Position numbers and translations under genes: made by a program. This document shows, piece by piece, positions 51,044 to 59,627 of a stretch of 64,000 bases of DNA. This DNA comes from Nocardioides sp. Root140 (GTDB lineage: Bacteria; Actinomycetota; Actinomycetes; Propionibacteriales; Nocardioidaceae): the NCBI RefSeq assembly GCF_001426745.1, contig NZ_LMFI01000010.1, positions 1,412,652 to 1,476,651 of the forward strand, in the 5' to 3' direction. Within the stretch, counting starts at the first letter, position 1, and every line of letters starts with the position of its first letter. The notes under the pieces were generated by a model that made no database searches, was not told the origin of the DNA, and was given only the letters and a program-made list of their open reading frames with translations.

Positions 51044-53308
51044 TCACTCGATACGAGCGGCTGGCTGTGCCGACTTCGTCTGTCCCGGCGGATCCTCGTC
51101 ACAGCCACCGAGAATGGTGCAGCTCTCGGTCGGCGACGGTTCGGTCGTCGGAGTCTCCGACGGCGGACCCGGGGTCTTCGTGGGTTTCTCCGACGGAGTC
51201 TCGCTGGGCTCCTCGCTCTTCGTCTTCGAGGGCTTGGGCTTCGGCTTCGTCGTCTTCTTCGGCGGGGGCGGCGGCGGCACGTACGGCGCGTGGCCGTCAT
51301 CGGGTGCCTCGCCGTCGACGTAGACGGGCTCCGGGAAGTACTCGACGTCCTTGCCGTCCATGAGGCGGCTCATGATCGCGGTCCACGTCTGGGTCGGGTA
51401 GTTCGCACCGTAGAACGGCTCGAGGTAGCCCTCGAGGCTCTCGTTGCCCTTGCCGCGGACGTACATCACGGCGGTGGCCATCTGTGGGGTGTAGCCGACG
51501 AACCAGGACGACGACACGTTGTCGTCGGCGTTGGTCGCCGTACCCGTCTTGCCTGCGGCCGGACGGCCGAGGGCCTGGGCGTTGGCGCCGGTGCCGTTGG
51601 TCACCACCTGCTGCATGGCATAGGAGACGTCGGCGGCGATGTCCTCGTCGAGCACCCGCTTGGTGTGCACCTTGTGGCGGTAGAGCTCGGTGCCGTCGCG
51701 GTCCTCGACCTTCTCGATCACGTAGACCGGCGCCGCCTCACCGCCGTTGGCGATCGTGGCGTAGGCGTTGGCCATGTTGATCGGGCTGACCGTCGCCGAA
51801 CCCAGCGCGATGCCCGAGTTGGCCTCCAGGCCGGGCGAGTCACGAAGGTTGTTCATGGTGCCCTCGCGCTTCTTCGCCTTCGGAATGCCCAGCGCGTTGG
51901 CCATGTCGAGGATCCTCTGGGGGCCGTCGGGGATCGAGTCGGTGAGGTCGGCGTACACCGTGTTGATGGACTCCTCGGTGCCCTTGATCAGGTTCACCGA
52001 CGAGCCGTAGTCATTGCCTTCGCCATCGGGGCCGGTGCCCTCGTTGCGCGGGCCCTTGGTGCCGTTCTCGAAGTAGAACGGCGAGTTCCCGTCGAAGGTG
52101 TCCTTCAGGGAGAAGCCGGCCTTGATGCCCGCGGCAAGTGCGAACGGCTTGAACGACGAACCGGGCTGGCCACCCGAGACGGCCCAGTTGATCTGCGACT
52201 TCAGGTAGTCCTGGCCGCCGTAGAAGCTGCGCAGCGCACCGGTGCCCGGCTCGACGCCGGCACTGGCGACGTGCAGTTCCTTGAGCCCGTCGGGACGGGC
52301 CTCGTCGACGCCCTCCTCGGCGGCCTTCATCGCGTCCTGGTCGAGCGTGGTGGTGACCCGGAGGCCGCCGCCGTTGATCTCCTGCTCGGTGAAGTCGAGG
52401 CGCAGGAGCTCCTTCTTGATCATCTCCAGCATGTGGCCGCGCTGTCCGGCGTACGACGACTCGGACTTGACCTTGGGGAACTTCGGCAGCCGCTTCTCGG
52501 CCCGAGCAGCCTGGTCCGCGGGGACGGTGTCCATGTCGGCCATCTCGCCCAGGACGTAGTGGTAGCGCTCGAGGAGCGCCTCCCGGTTGGCCTTGCCGTT
52601 GGCCGGGTCGAACAGTGTCGGGTTGTTGATCACCGACGCGAGTACGGCGCTCTCCCGCAGCTTCAGCTTCTTCGCGGGCTTGTCGAAGAACGCGTGGGCG
52701 GCGGCGTCGATGCCGTAGGCGCCGCGTCCGAAGTAGATCGTGTTGAGGTAGCCCTCGAGGATCTCCTCCTTGCTCTGCTGGCGCTGCAGCTTCAAGGAGA
52801 CGATCGCCTCCTTCACCTTGCGGGTGTAGGAGCGCTCCTGGCTGAGGTAGAGGATCTTGACGTACTGCTGGGTGATCGTGGAGGCACCCTGCTGCGCGTT
52901 GCCCTTGGCGTTGCTGAAGGCCGCCCGGAGGATGCCCTTGGGGTCAATGCCCTTGTCGGTCCAGAAGCTCTGGTTCTCGGCCGCGACCACCGCGTCCTTG
53001 ATCGTGTCGGGCATCTCGTCGAGCGAGATCGAGTTGCGGTTCTGGGTCGCGAAGCTGCCGAGCTCGGCCTTGCCGTCGTCGTAGTAGACCTTCGTGGTCT
53101 CGGTCTGGAAGTCGGCGTTGGGGTCGGGGACGTCGATGGTGCGGTAGAGCACGACGAACGCGATCGCGCCGACCAGGGCGAGCACCAGCCCGCTGATCGA
53201 GGTCCACTTCAACGTCTTCTTGAGGCGTCGCTTCAGCGGGCTCTGGTCCGGCTTGCCTGCGGCGGGCTTCTTGCGCGCGGGCACGCCAGCCTTGCGCTTT
53301 CCTGTCAC
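51044..53308 (-). CDS. ponA: class A penicillin-binding protein (bifunctional)
   Basis: 754 residues. A basic cytoplasmic tail and one TM helix (SGLVLALVGAIAFVVLYRTI) lead to a GT51 domain with AAENQSFWTDKGID, GASTITQQYVK and an ILEGYLNTIYFGRGAYGIDA stretch. The transpeptidase has GSSFKPF (SxxK), EESINT (SxN) and AAGKTGTA (KTG). The C-terminus is a Pro/Lys/Ser/Thr-rich tail ending in SCTILGGCDEDPP. It polymerises and cross-links peptidoglycan. Placed with the GT87 gene as in mycobacteria (ponA1-Rv0051). Confidence 0.93.
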   Translation of the reverse strand: MTGKRKAGVPARKKPAAGKPDQSPLKRRLKKTLKWTSISGLVLALVGAIAFVVLYRTIDVPDPNADFQTETTKVYYDDGKAELGSFATQNRNSISLDEMPDTIKDAVVAAENQSFWTDKGIDPKGILRAAFSNAKGNAQQGASTITQQYVKILYLSQERSYTRKVKEAIVSLKLQRQQSKEEILEGYLNTIYFGRGAYGIDAAAHAFFDKPAKKLKLRESAVLASVINNPTLFDPANGKANREALLERYHYVLGEMADMDTVPADQAARAEKRLPKFPKVKSESSYAGQRGHMLEMIKKELLRLDFTEQEINGGGLRVTTTLDQDAMKAAEEGVDEARPDGLKELHVASAGVEPGTGALRSFYGGQDYLKSQINWAVSGGQPGSSFKPFALAAGIKAGFSLKDTFDGNSPFYFENGTKGPRNEGTGPDGEGNDYGSSVNLIKGTEESINTVYADLTDSIPDGPQRILDMANALGIPKAKKREGTMNNLRDSPGLEANSGIALGSATVSPINMANAYATIANGGEAAPVYVIEKVEDRDGTELYRHKVHTKRVLDEDIAADVSYAMQQVVTNGTGANAQALGRPAAGKTGTATNADDNVSSSWFVGYTPQMATAVMYVRGKGNESLEGYLEPFYGANYPTQTWTAIMSRLMDGKDVEYFPEPVYVDGEAPDDGHAPYVPPPPPPKKTTKPKPKPSKTKSEEPSETPSEKPTKTPGPPSETPTTEPSPTESCTILGGCDEDPPGQTKSAQPAARIE

Positions 53309-53450
53309 GTGGTGGTCTCCGTGGGGTGCGTCGTACCAACGTCGGGCACGGGTACTTCATGGGCCAGTGGAAAAGAGTACGCGGACTGTCCTCGTTCACC
53401 CGGATCAGTGACGCGCAACACCCCGGATTCACCCGCAGTTCTCACAGAGC

Positions 53451-53462
53451 GCGATATATCGC
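53451..53462. promoter_or_regulatory. palindrome before padR
   Basis: GCGATATATCGC, a perfect 12-bp palindrome 12 bp upstream of the GTG start, next to TACGAT, a possible -10. It probably serves as the PadR autoregulatory operator or overlaps the promoter. Confidence 0.5.
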
Positions 53463-53474
53463 TACGATAGGTCT

Positions 53475-54047
53475 GTGGCAAGGCGCGGAGAGACCATCGA
53501 GCTGGCAGTCCTCGGACTGCTGCACGAGTCACCCATGCACGGATACGAGCTCCGCAAGCGCCTCAACCTCATGCTCGGGTGGGGGCGCGTGCTCTCGTAC
53601 GGCTCGCTCTACCCCGCGCTGAAGAAGATGCTGCGTGCCCAGTGGATCGAGGAACGCACCGTCAAGAACCCGGGTGCCGTGGTCAGTCGGCGGCCCCGGA
53701 TCGTCTACCAGTTGACCGAGACCGGTGACACCGAGTTCGGCCGGTTGATGTCGGAGGTCGGCCCCACTGCGTGGGAGGACGACAACTTCGACATCCGCTT
53801 CGCCTTCTTCGGTCGCACCGACATGGAGATCCGTCTCCGGGTCCTCGAGGGTCGCCGTACCCGTCTCCAGGAGCGGCTCGACAGGGTGCAGTCGCAGCTG
53901 GCCCTGACCCAGAAGGAGATGGACCAGTACGCCTCCGAGTTGCAGAGACACGGAGTCGAATCGGTCGAGCGGGAGGTCCGCTGGCTCTCGGACCTCATCA
54001 ACGCCGAGCGGAGCCAGCAGAAACCACCGGTCGAACCACAGACCTGA
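53475..54047 (+). CDS. PadR family transcriptional regulator
   Basis: 190 residues. PadR winged helix: ETIELAVLGLLHESPMHGYE, LRKRLNLMLGWGRVLSYGSL, YPALKKMLRAQWIEERTVKN, VYQLTETGDTEFGRLMSEVG. The C-terminal half is a coiled coil (RRTRLQERLDRVQSQLALTQ) for dimerisation. GTG 53475. It lies 78 bp upstream of ino1 on the same strand, as in mycobacteria (Rv0047c-Rv0046c), and probably controls inositol synthesis. Confidence 0.9.
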   Translation: MARRGETIELAVLGLLHESPMHGYELRKRLNLMLGWGRVLSYGSLYPALKKMLRAQWIEERTVKNPGAVVSRRPRIVYQLTETGDTEFGRLMSEVGPTAWEDDNFDIRFAFFGRTDMEIRLRVLEGRRTRLQERLDRVQSQLALTQKEMDQYASELQRHGVESVEREVRWLSDLINAERSQQKPPVEPQT

Positions 54048-54125
54048 GCAGCACCAGCACGACAAGTCAGCAGGACAAGCCCGAGGCGATGAAAAGCCTC
54101 GACAAGAGCAGGAAGAGGAAACCGA

Positions 54126-55208
54126 ATGGGTTCGGTACGCGTAGCAATCGTGGGAGTCGGCAACTGCGCCACCTCCCTCATCCAGGGTGTCGAGTACTAC
54201 AAGGATGCGGACCCGGCCAGCTCGGTTCCCGGGCTGATGCACGTCAAGTTCGGTGACTACCACGTCTCCGACGTCGAGTTCGTCGCCGCCTTCGACGTCG
54301 ACGCCAAGAAGGTCGGGTTCGACCTCTCCGAGGCCACCCAGGCCTCCGAGAACAACACGATCAAGATCGCCGACGTGCCGCCGACCGGCGTCATCGTCCA
54401 GCGTGGCCCGACCCTCGACGGTCTCGGCAAGTACTACCTCCAGACCATCGACCAGTCGGACGCCGAGCCGGTCGACGTCGTCCAGGTGCTCAAGGACGCC
54501 GAGGTCGACGTCCTGGTGTCCTACCTGCCGGTCGGTTCCGAGCAGGCCGACAAGTTCTACGCCCAGTGCGCCATCGACGCGAAGGTCGCCTTCGTCAACG
54601 CGCTGCCGGTCTTCATCGCCTCCGACCCCGAGTGGGCCAAGAAGTTCGAGGACGCCGGCGTCCCGATCGTCGGTGACGACATCAAGTCGCAGGTCGGCGC
54701 GACCATCACGCACCGCGTGATGGCCAAGCTGTTCGAGGACCGCGGCGTGACGCTGGACCGCACGTACCAGCTCAACGTCGGCGGCAACATGGACTTCAAG
54801 AACATGCTCGAGCGCGAGCGCCTGGAGTCCAAGAAGGTCTCCAAGACCCAGGCCGTCACGTCCAACCTGACCGGCTCGCTGGCCGGCCTCAAGGACAGCC
54901 GCAACGTCCACATCGGTCCCTCGGACTACGTGGCGTGGCTCGACGACCGCAAGTGGGCCTACGTCCGCCTCGAGGGTCGCGCCTTCGGTGACGTTCCGCT
55001 GAACCTCGAGTACAAGCTCGAGGTCTGGGACTCCCCGAACAGCGCCGGCATCATCATCGACGCCGTCCGTGCCGCCAAGATCGCCAAGGACCGCGGCCTC
55101 GGTGGCCCGGTCATCTCGGCCTCGGCGTACCTCATGAAGTCCCCGCCGGTCCAGATCGAGGACACCGAGGGTCGCATCCAGCTGGAGAAGTTCATCGCCG
55201 GCGAGTGA
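54126..55208 (+). CDS. ino1: inositol-3-phosphate synthase
   Basis: 360 residues. NAD-binding [20 protein letters not shown] at the start, [59 protein letters not shown], and [13 protein letters not shown] with the catalytic Lys/Asp region. It converts glucose-6-phosphate to inositol phosphate, the first step towards mycothiol and phosphatidylinositol. GAAGAGGA precedes ATG 54126. Confidence 0.96.
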   Translation: MGSVRVAIVGVGNCATSLIQGVEYYKDADPASSVPGLMHVKFGDYHVSDVEFVAAFDVDAKKVGFDLSEATQASENNTIKIADVPPTGVIVQRGPTLDGLGKYYLQTIDQSDAEPVDVVQVLKDAEVDVLVSYLPVGSEQADKFYAQCAIDAKVAFVNALPVFIASDPEWAKKFEDAGVPIVGDDIKSQVGATITHRVMAKLFEDRGVTLDRTYQLNVGGNMDFKNMLERERLESKKVSKTQAVTSNLTGSLAGLKDSRNVHIGPSDYVAWLDDRKWAYVRLEGRAFGDVPLNLEYKLEVWDSPNSAGIIIDAVRAAKIAKDRGLGGPVISASAYLMKSPPVQIEDTEGRIQLEKFIAGE

Positions 55209-55300
55209 CCAACCGTGCATCCTTGATGCGCGAACCGTGCATCCTTGATGCGCGAACCGTGCATTCTTGACGTTCGAGCCGTGGATTCTTGATTCATCAG
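55209..55300 (+). repeat. 22-nt tandem repeats, array 3
   Basis: Begins directly after the ino1 TGA. Units such as CTTGATGCGCGAACCGTGCA.. (twice) and CTTGACGTTCGAGCCGTGGA.., then a decayed CTTGATTCATCAG, in ino1 sense orientation. Confidence 0.85.
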
Positions 55301-55337
55301 AACCGCCGCTCACCCCCTCAGGGGTGGGCGGCGGTTT
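55300..55337. terminator. strong bidirectional hairpin terminator
   Basis: AACCGCCGCTCACCCC, loop CTCA, GGGGTGGGCGGCGGTT: a near-perfect 16-bp stem followed by TCGCATTTCG. It separates ino1 from the convergent ornithine aminotransferase gene and lies between repeat arrays 3 and 4. Confidence 0.8.
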
Positions 55338-55402
55338 CGCATTTCGCCGTACGGCGTGCGCGACCCGGTGTCGGCGTACGTCGGCGGGCGTGCCGCGTCA
55401 AC

Positions 55403-55466
55403 AATCCACGGTTCGAGGCGCAAGAACCCACGGTTCGCGCATCAAAAGGGCATGGTTCGTGGATCA
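55403..55466 (-). repeat. 22-nt tandem repeats, array 4
   Basis: AATCCACGGTTCGAGGCGCA.., AACCCACGGTTCGCGCATCA.., AGGGCATGGTTCGTGGATCA: complement of array 3. The final unit overlaps the rocD stop (55464-55466), sense orientation for rocD. Confidence 0.85.
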
Positions 55467-56705
55467 GGCGAGGAGCTCTGCGAGGACCTCGCCGAACTGG
55501 GTGATCGCCCACTCGAGCTGCTCCTCGGTGATCACGATCGGCGGGGCCAGGCGCACGGTCTGGCCGTGGGTGTCCTTGGCCAGGATGCCGCGGGCCAGGA
55601 GTCGCTGGCAGACCTCGCGGGCGGTGGCCACCTCGGGGTCGATGTCGACGCCGGCCCACAGGCCCTGGCACCGCACCTCGGTGACGCCCTTGCCCTCGAA
55701 GGCGCGGAGCCCGGAACCGAGCCGGGCACCGAGCGTCTTCGCGCGCTCCTGCATCTCACCGGTCTCGAGGAGCTGTACGACGGCGAGCCCCACCGCGGCA
55801 GCCAGCGGGTTGCCACCGAAGGTCGAGCCGTGCTGGCCCGGCTTCAGCACCCCGAGCACGTCGGTGTTGCCGACCACGGCCGAGACCGGCACGATGCCCG
55901 CGCCAAGGGCCTTGCCCAGCAGGTAGAGGTCGGGCACGACGCCGACGTTGTCGCACTGGAAGGTCGCGCCGCACCGGCCGAGGCCGGACTGGATCTCGTC
56001 GGCGATGAACAGCACGTTGTGCTCGCGAGTGATCTCGCGGACCCGGGGCAGGTAGTCCGCCGGCGGGATGCCCACGCCGGCCTCGCCCTGGATCGGCTCG
56101 ACGAGCACCGCGACGGTGTTCTCGTCGATGGCCGCTTCGATCGCATCGGCGTCGCCGTAGGGCACGGTGACGAAGCCGGGAGTGAACGGGCCGTAGTTGT
56201 CGTGGGCCTCGGGGTCGTCGCTGAACGAGATGATCGTGGTGGTGCGCCCGTGGAAGTTGCCCTCCATCACGATGATGTTGGCCTGGTCGGCGGCAACGCC
56301 CTTGACCTCGTAGCCCCACTTGCGGGCCACCTTGATCGCGGACTCGACGGCCTCCGCGCCGGTGTTCATCGGCAGGATCATGTCCTTCTTCGCCAACCGG
56401 GCCAGCGCCTCGGCGAACGGACCGAGCGCCTCGGAGTGGAAGGCGCGACTGGTCAGCGTGACCTTGTCGAGCTGTTCCTTGGCGACCTTGGTCAGCTCGG
56501 GGTTGCAGTGCCCGAAGTTCACCGCGGAGTACGCCGCGAGGCAGTCGAGGTAGACCTTGCCGTCGATGTCGGTGACCGTGGCGCCGGTGGCCTCGGCGAC
56601 GACGACGGGGAGCGGGTGGTAGTTGTGCGCTGCGTGGGCATCCACGACCGCGATGGCGGCCTGCTGTGCCTCACTGACTCCAGCGAGTTCGTCGTGGTTC
56701 GTCAT
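55464..56705 (-). CDS. rocD: ornithine--oxo-acid aminotransferase
   Basis: 413 residues, class III aminotransferase. Typical motifs: NYHPLPVVVAEATGATVTDI, MNTGAEAVESAIKVARKWGY, GNFHGRTTTIISFSDDP, FIADEIQSGLGRCG, LLGKALGAGIVPVSAVVG (PLP Lys) and GQHGSTFGGNPLAAAVG. It converts ornithine and 2-oxoglutarate to glutamate semialdehyde and glutamate. Start ATG 56705 (MTNHDELAG) is preferred; 56723 is possible. Standalone gene. Confidence 0.92.
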   Translation of the reverse strand: MTNHDELAGVSEAQQAAIAVVDAHAAHNYHPLPVVVAEATGATVTDIDGKVYLDCLAAYSAVNFGHCNPELTKVAKEQLDKVTLTSRAFHSEALGPFAEALARLAKKDMILPMNTGAEAVESAIKVARKWGYEVKGVAADQANIIVMEGNFHGRTTTIISFSDDPEAHDNYGPFTPGFVTVPYGDADAIEAAIDENTVAVLVEPIQGEAGVGIPPADYLPRVREITREHNVLFIADEIQSGLGRCGATFQCDNVGVVPDLYLLGKALGAGIVPVSAVVGNTDVLGVLKPGQHGSTFGGNPLAAAVGLAVVQLLETGEMQERAKTLGARLGSGLRAFEGKGVTEVRCQGLWAGVDIDPEVATAREVCQRLLARGILAKDTHGQTVRLAPPIVITEEQLEWAITQFGEVLAELLA

Positions 56706-56736
56706 GGGAGTGACGATAGTCACCGACCGACCGAAA

Positions 56737-57606
56737 TCACGAACTCAGCCGGGCCCCCCAGGTGCTCGCCGTACGCCGGTAGCCCAGCGCCTCGTTGACC
56801 GCGAGCATCGGGACGTTCGCGGCATCGTTCCCCGTGAAACATCGGGTGACGCCCGCGGCGGCCAGCGCGACCAGCGAATGCCGCTTGGCGAGCGTGGCCA
56901 GGCCCTGCCCGCGGTGCGTCGGGCGGGTGCCGGTCATCGAGTTCCAGGACCGGTCGTCGGCAACGGTCACCGACCCGTAGGCCAGCACCATGTCGCCCGA
57001 CATCACGGCACGACCGAGGTCGGGGCGGTGGTCGGGCTCGGCCCACTGCCCGACGGCGTACTCGTCGAACGGGATCCGCCGGGTCAGCCCCGACGGGTCG
57101 TCGCCTGCGGCCGCCTCGTGGCACTGCCAGACCGCCTCGACCCCCGCCTCCGAGAGAGGTACGACGACCAGCCCGTCAGGCACCACGCCGGGAGAGGCGA
57201 CCGTGGACGGGTCCACCACAGAGATCGTGTGCTCGCGTTCGAGGGTGACGCCCCAGTGCGCGGCGACCGCGGTCGAGTGCTCGTCACCGTTGACGATGCC
57301 GGTCAGGTCGACGTCGCCGGCGACCGCGCGCATCCGGGCCAGCAGCAGGGAGCCCACACCGCGACCGGTGTGCGCCGGATCGACCAGGATCATCAGCCTG
57401 GCCTCGCCGGTGGCACTCGTGCGGAGCCGGCTGACGCCGAGCACCTCGCCGTCCTCGACGACCACGAAGCGCGCGAGCGTGTTCGGGTTGTGCGCCATCT
57501 CGTGGAGCACCGACGCCTCGGAGGTGATCAGGTAGGGGCTGGCCGCACCGGCGACCCGGGCCCATCCTTCTGCCGCACCCTGGGTGGCGAAGCGCAGCTG
57601 CCTCAC
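56737..57606 (-). CDS. tandem-GNAT acetyltransferase
   Basis: 289 residues with two GNAT halves: RLMILVDPAHTGRGVGSLLL (first, complete motif A) and NSMTGTRPTHRGQGLATLAK (second). MshD of mycothiol synthesis has a similar double-GNAT size, but I cannot assign that role from motifs alone. GTG 57606 overlaps the stop of the upstream AIM24 gene (GTGA), so they are co-translated. Confidence 0.78.
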   Translation of the reverse strand: MRQLRFATQGAAEGWARVAGAASPYLITSEASVLHEMAHNPNTLARFVVVEDGEVLGVSRLRTSATGEARLMILVDPAHTGRGVGSLLLARMRAVAGDVDLTGIVNGDEHSTAVAAHWGVTLEREHTISVVDPSTVASPGVVPDGLVVVPLSEAGVEAVWQCHEAAAGDDPSGLTRRIPFDEYAVGQWAEPDHRPDLGRAVMSGDMVLAYGSVTVADDRSWNSMTGTRPTHRGQGLATLAKRHSLVALAAAGVTRCFTGNDAANVPMLAVNEALGYRRTASTWGARLSS

Positions 57607-58316
57607 GGGATCAGGTCGCCGATCGTGCCGAGCACACCGCCGCCCTTCTTCTCCGGGGCCGGCGGTGGCCGCCACTCGTAGGCCTGCACGACCACGAACC
57701 CGGGGCCGTGGAAGACCATCTGGACGGCCTCGCCGGAGCCGCCGCGCAGCATCGAGCCCATGTTCATCGAGTTGTGCGTCGAGGGGGTCAGCGACGCCGA
57801 CCAGCACACGGCCGCGTTGCGGTCGACGTAGACCGGCTGCTGCGAGCAGTCGAGCACGATCGGCTTGCCGACCACCGAGACCGCCGCCGTGCCGGTGCCG
57901 CCGACCGTGGTGTTGAACAGGCCGCCAGCCATGAGTCCCGCACCCTTGATCCGGTTGATGTCCCAGGTGAGCGAGGAGTCGAAGGCGAGCAGGTTGCGGA
58001 AGTTGACGCTGATGCCCTCGTTCTCGAGGTGCAGCAGGTGCACGTAGCCGGCCTCCTGGGCGAAGAAGACCTCGCCCTGCCCGGAGACCCGCATCAGCGA
58101 GACGTCCTCACCGGTGACGACCTTCTTGGCCAGCTTGCCCATCGAGCCGGACTTCTCGTGGTGGAAGGCGAGCTGCCCCAGGAAGCTGACCATCGCGCCC
58201 TTGGTGGCCAGCACGTCGGGGCCCAGCCCGACGCGGAGCGTGCGGTTGTTCTGCAGGGCCCAGCGTTCGTCGCTGCGCACCGGCATGTTCTCGGCGTCGA
58301 AGATGCGGCTCTTCAT
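57603..58316 (-). CDS. AIM24 family protein, paralogue 1
   Basis: 237 residues. The AIM24 beta-helix-like fold shows RVSGQGEVFFAQEAGYVHLL, LLAFDSSLTWDINRIKGAGL, GGLFNTTVGGTGTAAVSVVG, and NMGSMLRGGSGEAVQMVFHG. Bacterial AIM24 proteins are of unknown function; the yeast homologue is mitochondrial. The C-terminus carries an extra EKKGGGVLGTIGDLIP. It lies 10 bp after its close paralogue. Confidence 0.85.
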   Translation of the reverse strand: MKSRIFDAENMPVRSDERWALQNNRTLRVGLGPDVLATKGAMVSFLGQLAFHHEKSGSMGKLAKKVVTGEDVSLMRVSGQGEVFFAQEAGYVHLLHLENEGISVNFRNLLAFDSSLTWDINRIKGAGLMAGGLFNTTVGGTGTAAVSVVGKPIVLDCSQQPVYVDRNAAVCWSASLTPSTHNSMNMGSMLRGGSGEAVQMVFHGPGFVVVQAYEWRPPPAPEKKGGGVLGTIGDLIP

Positions 58317-58326
58317 GCCGAACCCC

Positions 58327-59001
58327 TCAGCCGCGGGCGCCGGTCGAGACCGGCGTCCATTCGAAGGACTGTACGACGACGAAGCCGGGCCCGTGGAAGA
58401 CGTACTGGATGGCCTCGCCCGAGCCGCCGCGCAGCATCGAGCCCATGTTCATCGAGTTGTTGATGCCCGGTGCCAGGCCGGCCGACCAGCAGACCGCGGA
58501 GTTGGGGTCGACGAAGACCGGCTGCTGCGAGCAGTCGAAGACGGTGGGCTTGCCGATGCAGGCCACCGCGACGGTGCCGTTGCCGCCGACGGTGGTGTTG
58601 AACAGTCCGCCGGTCATCAGGCCTGCGCCCTTGACCCGGTTGATGTCCCAGGTGAGTGAGGAGTCGAAGGCCAGCAGGTTGCGGTAGTTGAGGCTGATGC
58701 CCTCGTTCTCCAGCTCCAGCAGGAAGACGTAGCCGGCGTCGGAGGCGAAGTAGACCTCGCCCTGCCCGGAGACCCGCATCAGCGAGACGTCCTCACTGGT
58801 GACGATCTTCTTGGCGAGCTTGGCCATGCTGCCGGACTTCTCGTGGTGGAACTGCACCTGTCCGGTGTAGGCAACCATGGCGCCCTTGGCGGCCAGGACG
58901 TCCGGGCCGAGCCCGACGCGCAGCATCTGGTCGTTCTGGAGGGTGAAGCGCTCCTGGCTCTGCACGCGGAGGTTCGACTGGTCGAAAAGGTCGCTCTTCA
59001 T
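58327..59001 (-). CDS. AIM24 family protein, paralogue 2
   Basis: 224 residues, very similar throughout to the gene downstream (shared stretches include NRTLRVGLGPDVLA/NDQMLRVGLGPDVLA, LAFDSSLTWDINR, GLFNTTVGG). A tandem duplication, 10 bp apart, so the proteins may form hetero-oligomers. ATG 59001 matches the paralogue's start (MKS); ATG 59013 is in frame. Confidence 0.85.
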   Translation of the reverse strand: MKSDLFDQSNLRVQSQERFTLQNDQMLRVGLGPDVLAAKGAMVAYTGQVQFHHEKSGSMAKLAKKIVTSEDVSLMRVSGQGEVYFASDAGYVFLLELENEGISLNYRNLLAFDSSLTWDINRVKGAGLMTGGLFNTTVGGNGTVAVACIGKPTVFDCSQQPVFVDPNSAVCWSAGLAPGINNSMNMGSMLRGGSGEAIQYVFHGPGFVVVQSFEWTPVSTGARG

Positions 59002-59102
59002 GGCGCCAAGCATGCCCCCATCGGCCGCGCCGACAAACCCGCCACCGTTGATCGGCGCGGCTCGGCCTCCGCAGGCCGGGCCGCATCACCCAGGCGGCTG
59101 AC

Positions 59103-59570
59103 TCAGCCAGTGCCCTCGGCGTCGGCCTTGATCCGCTTCAGGGTCTGGCGCATGCCGCCGCGCAGCTCCAGCTGGAACGACTCCTGCCCACCCATCACGG
59201 CCTTGATCAGGGTGTCGGAGATCTTCGTCGTGCCATTCGGCACCTGGCGCCGCTGCACCACCCGGGTGCCGTTGGCGATGGGGTCGAGGCTGAACGACCA
59301 GACGGACTTGTTGTCCTTGATCCGGAACGCGAACTCCCGCTCGGGCTCGAACCGGATCACCTTGGACCGGGTCGGCCAGACCAGGAGTCCGCGCCGGTTG
59401 ATGTTCACCGTGCGGGTGCCGAGGGCGATGCCGTCGCCGCGCACGATCGTCTTCACCACCTGCGGGCTCCACTGCGCCATCCGTGGCATGTCGGTCACCA
59501 GCGCCCACACGGTCGCCGGGTCGGCGTCGATGTCGATGGACTCCTCGAGAAGCTCCAGAACCTCAGTCAT
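59103..59570 (-). CDS. SRPBCC (START-like) family protein
   Basis: 155 residues. ESIDIDADPATVWALVTDMP and MAQWSPQVVKTIVRGDGIAL begin a polyketide-cyclase-type lipid-binding fold, which ends in a C-terminal helix GGQESFQLELRGGMRQTLKR. Probably binds a hydrophobic small molecule; partner unknown. Stands alone. Confidence 0.82.
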   Translation of the reverse strand: MTEVLELLEESIDIDADPATVWALVTDMPRMAQWSPQVVKTIVRGDGIALGTRTVNINRRGLLVWPTRSKVIRFEPEREFAFRIKDNKSVWSFSLDPIANGTRVVQRRQVPNGTTKISDTLIKAVMGGQESFQLELRGGMRQTLKRIKADAEGTG

Positions 59571-59627
59571 GACGACGGACGCTAGTGCACCAACAGGAAC
59601 CTGTTACTGACGGGTCACACAGTGGGA

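Noticed and set aside
50080..53470. Long plus-strand frames opposite the GT87 and ponA genes (up to 836 codons)
   Set aside because: Low-complexity Arg/Val/Asp-rich products typical of antisense frames in high-GC DNA; both minus-strand genes are clear.
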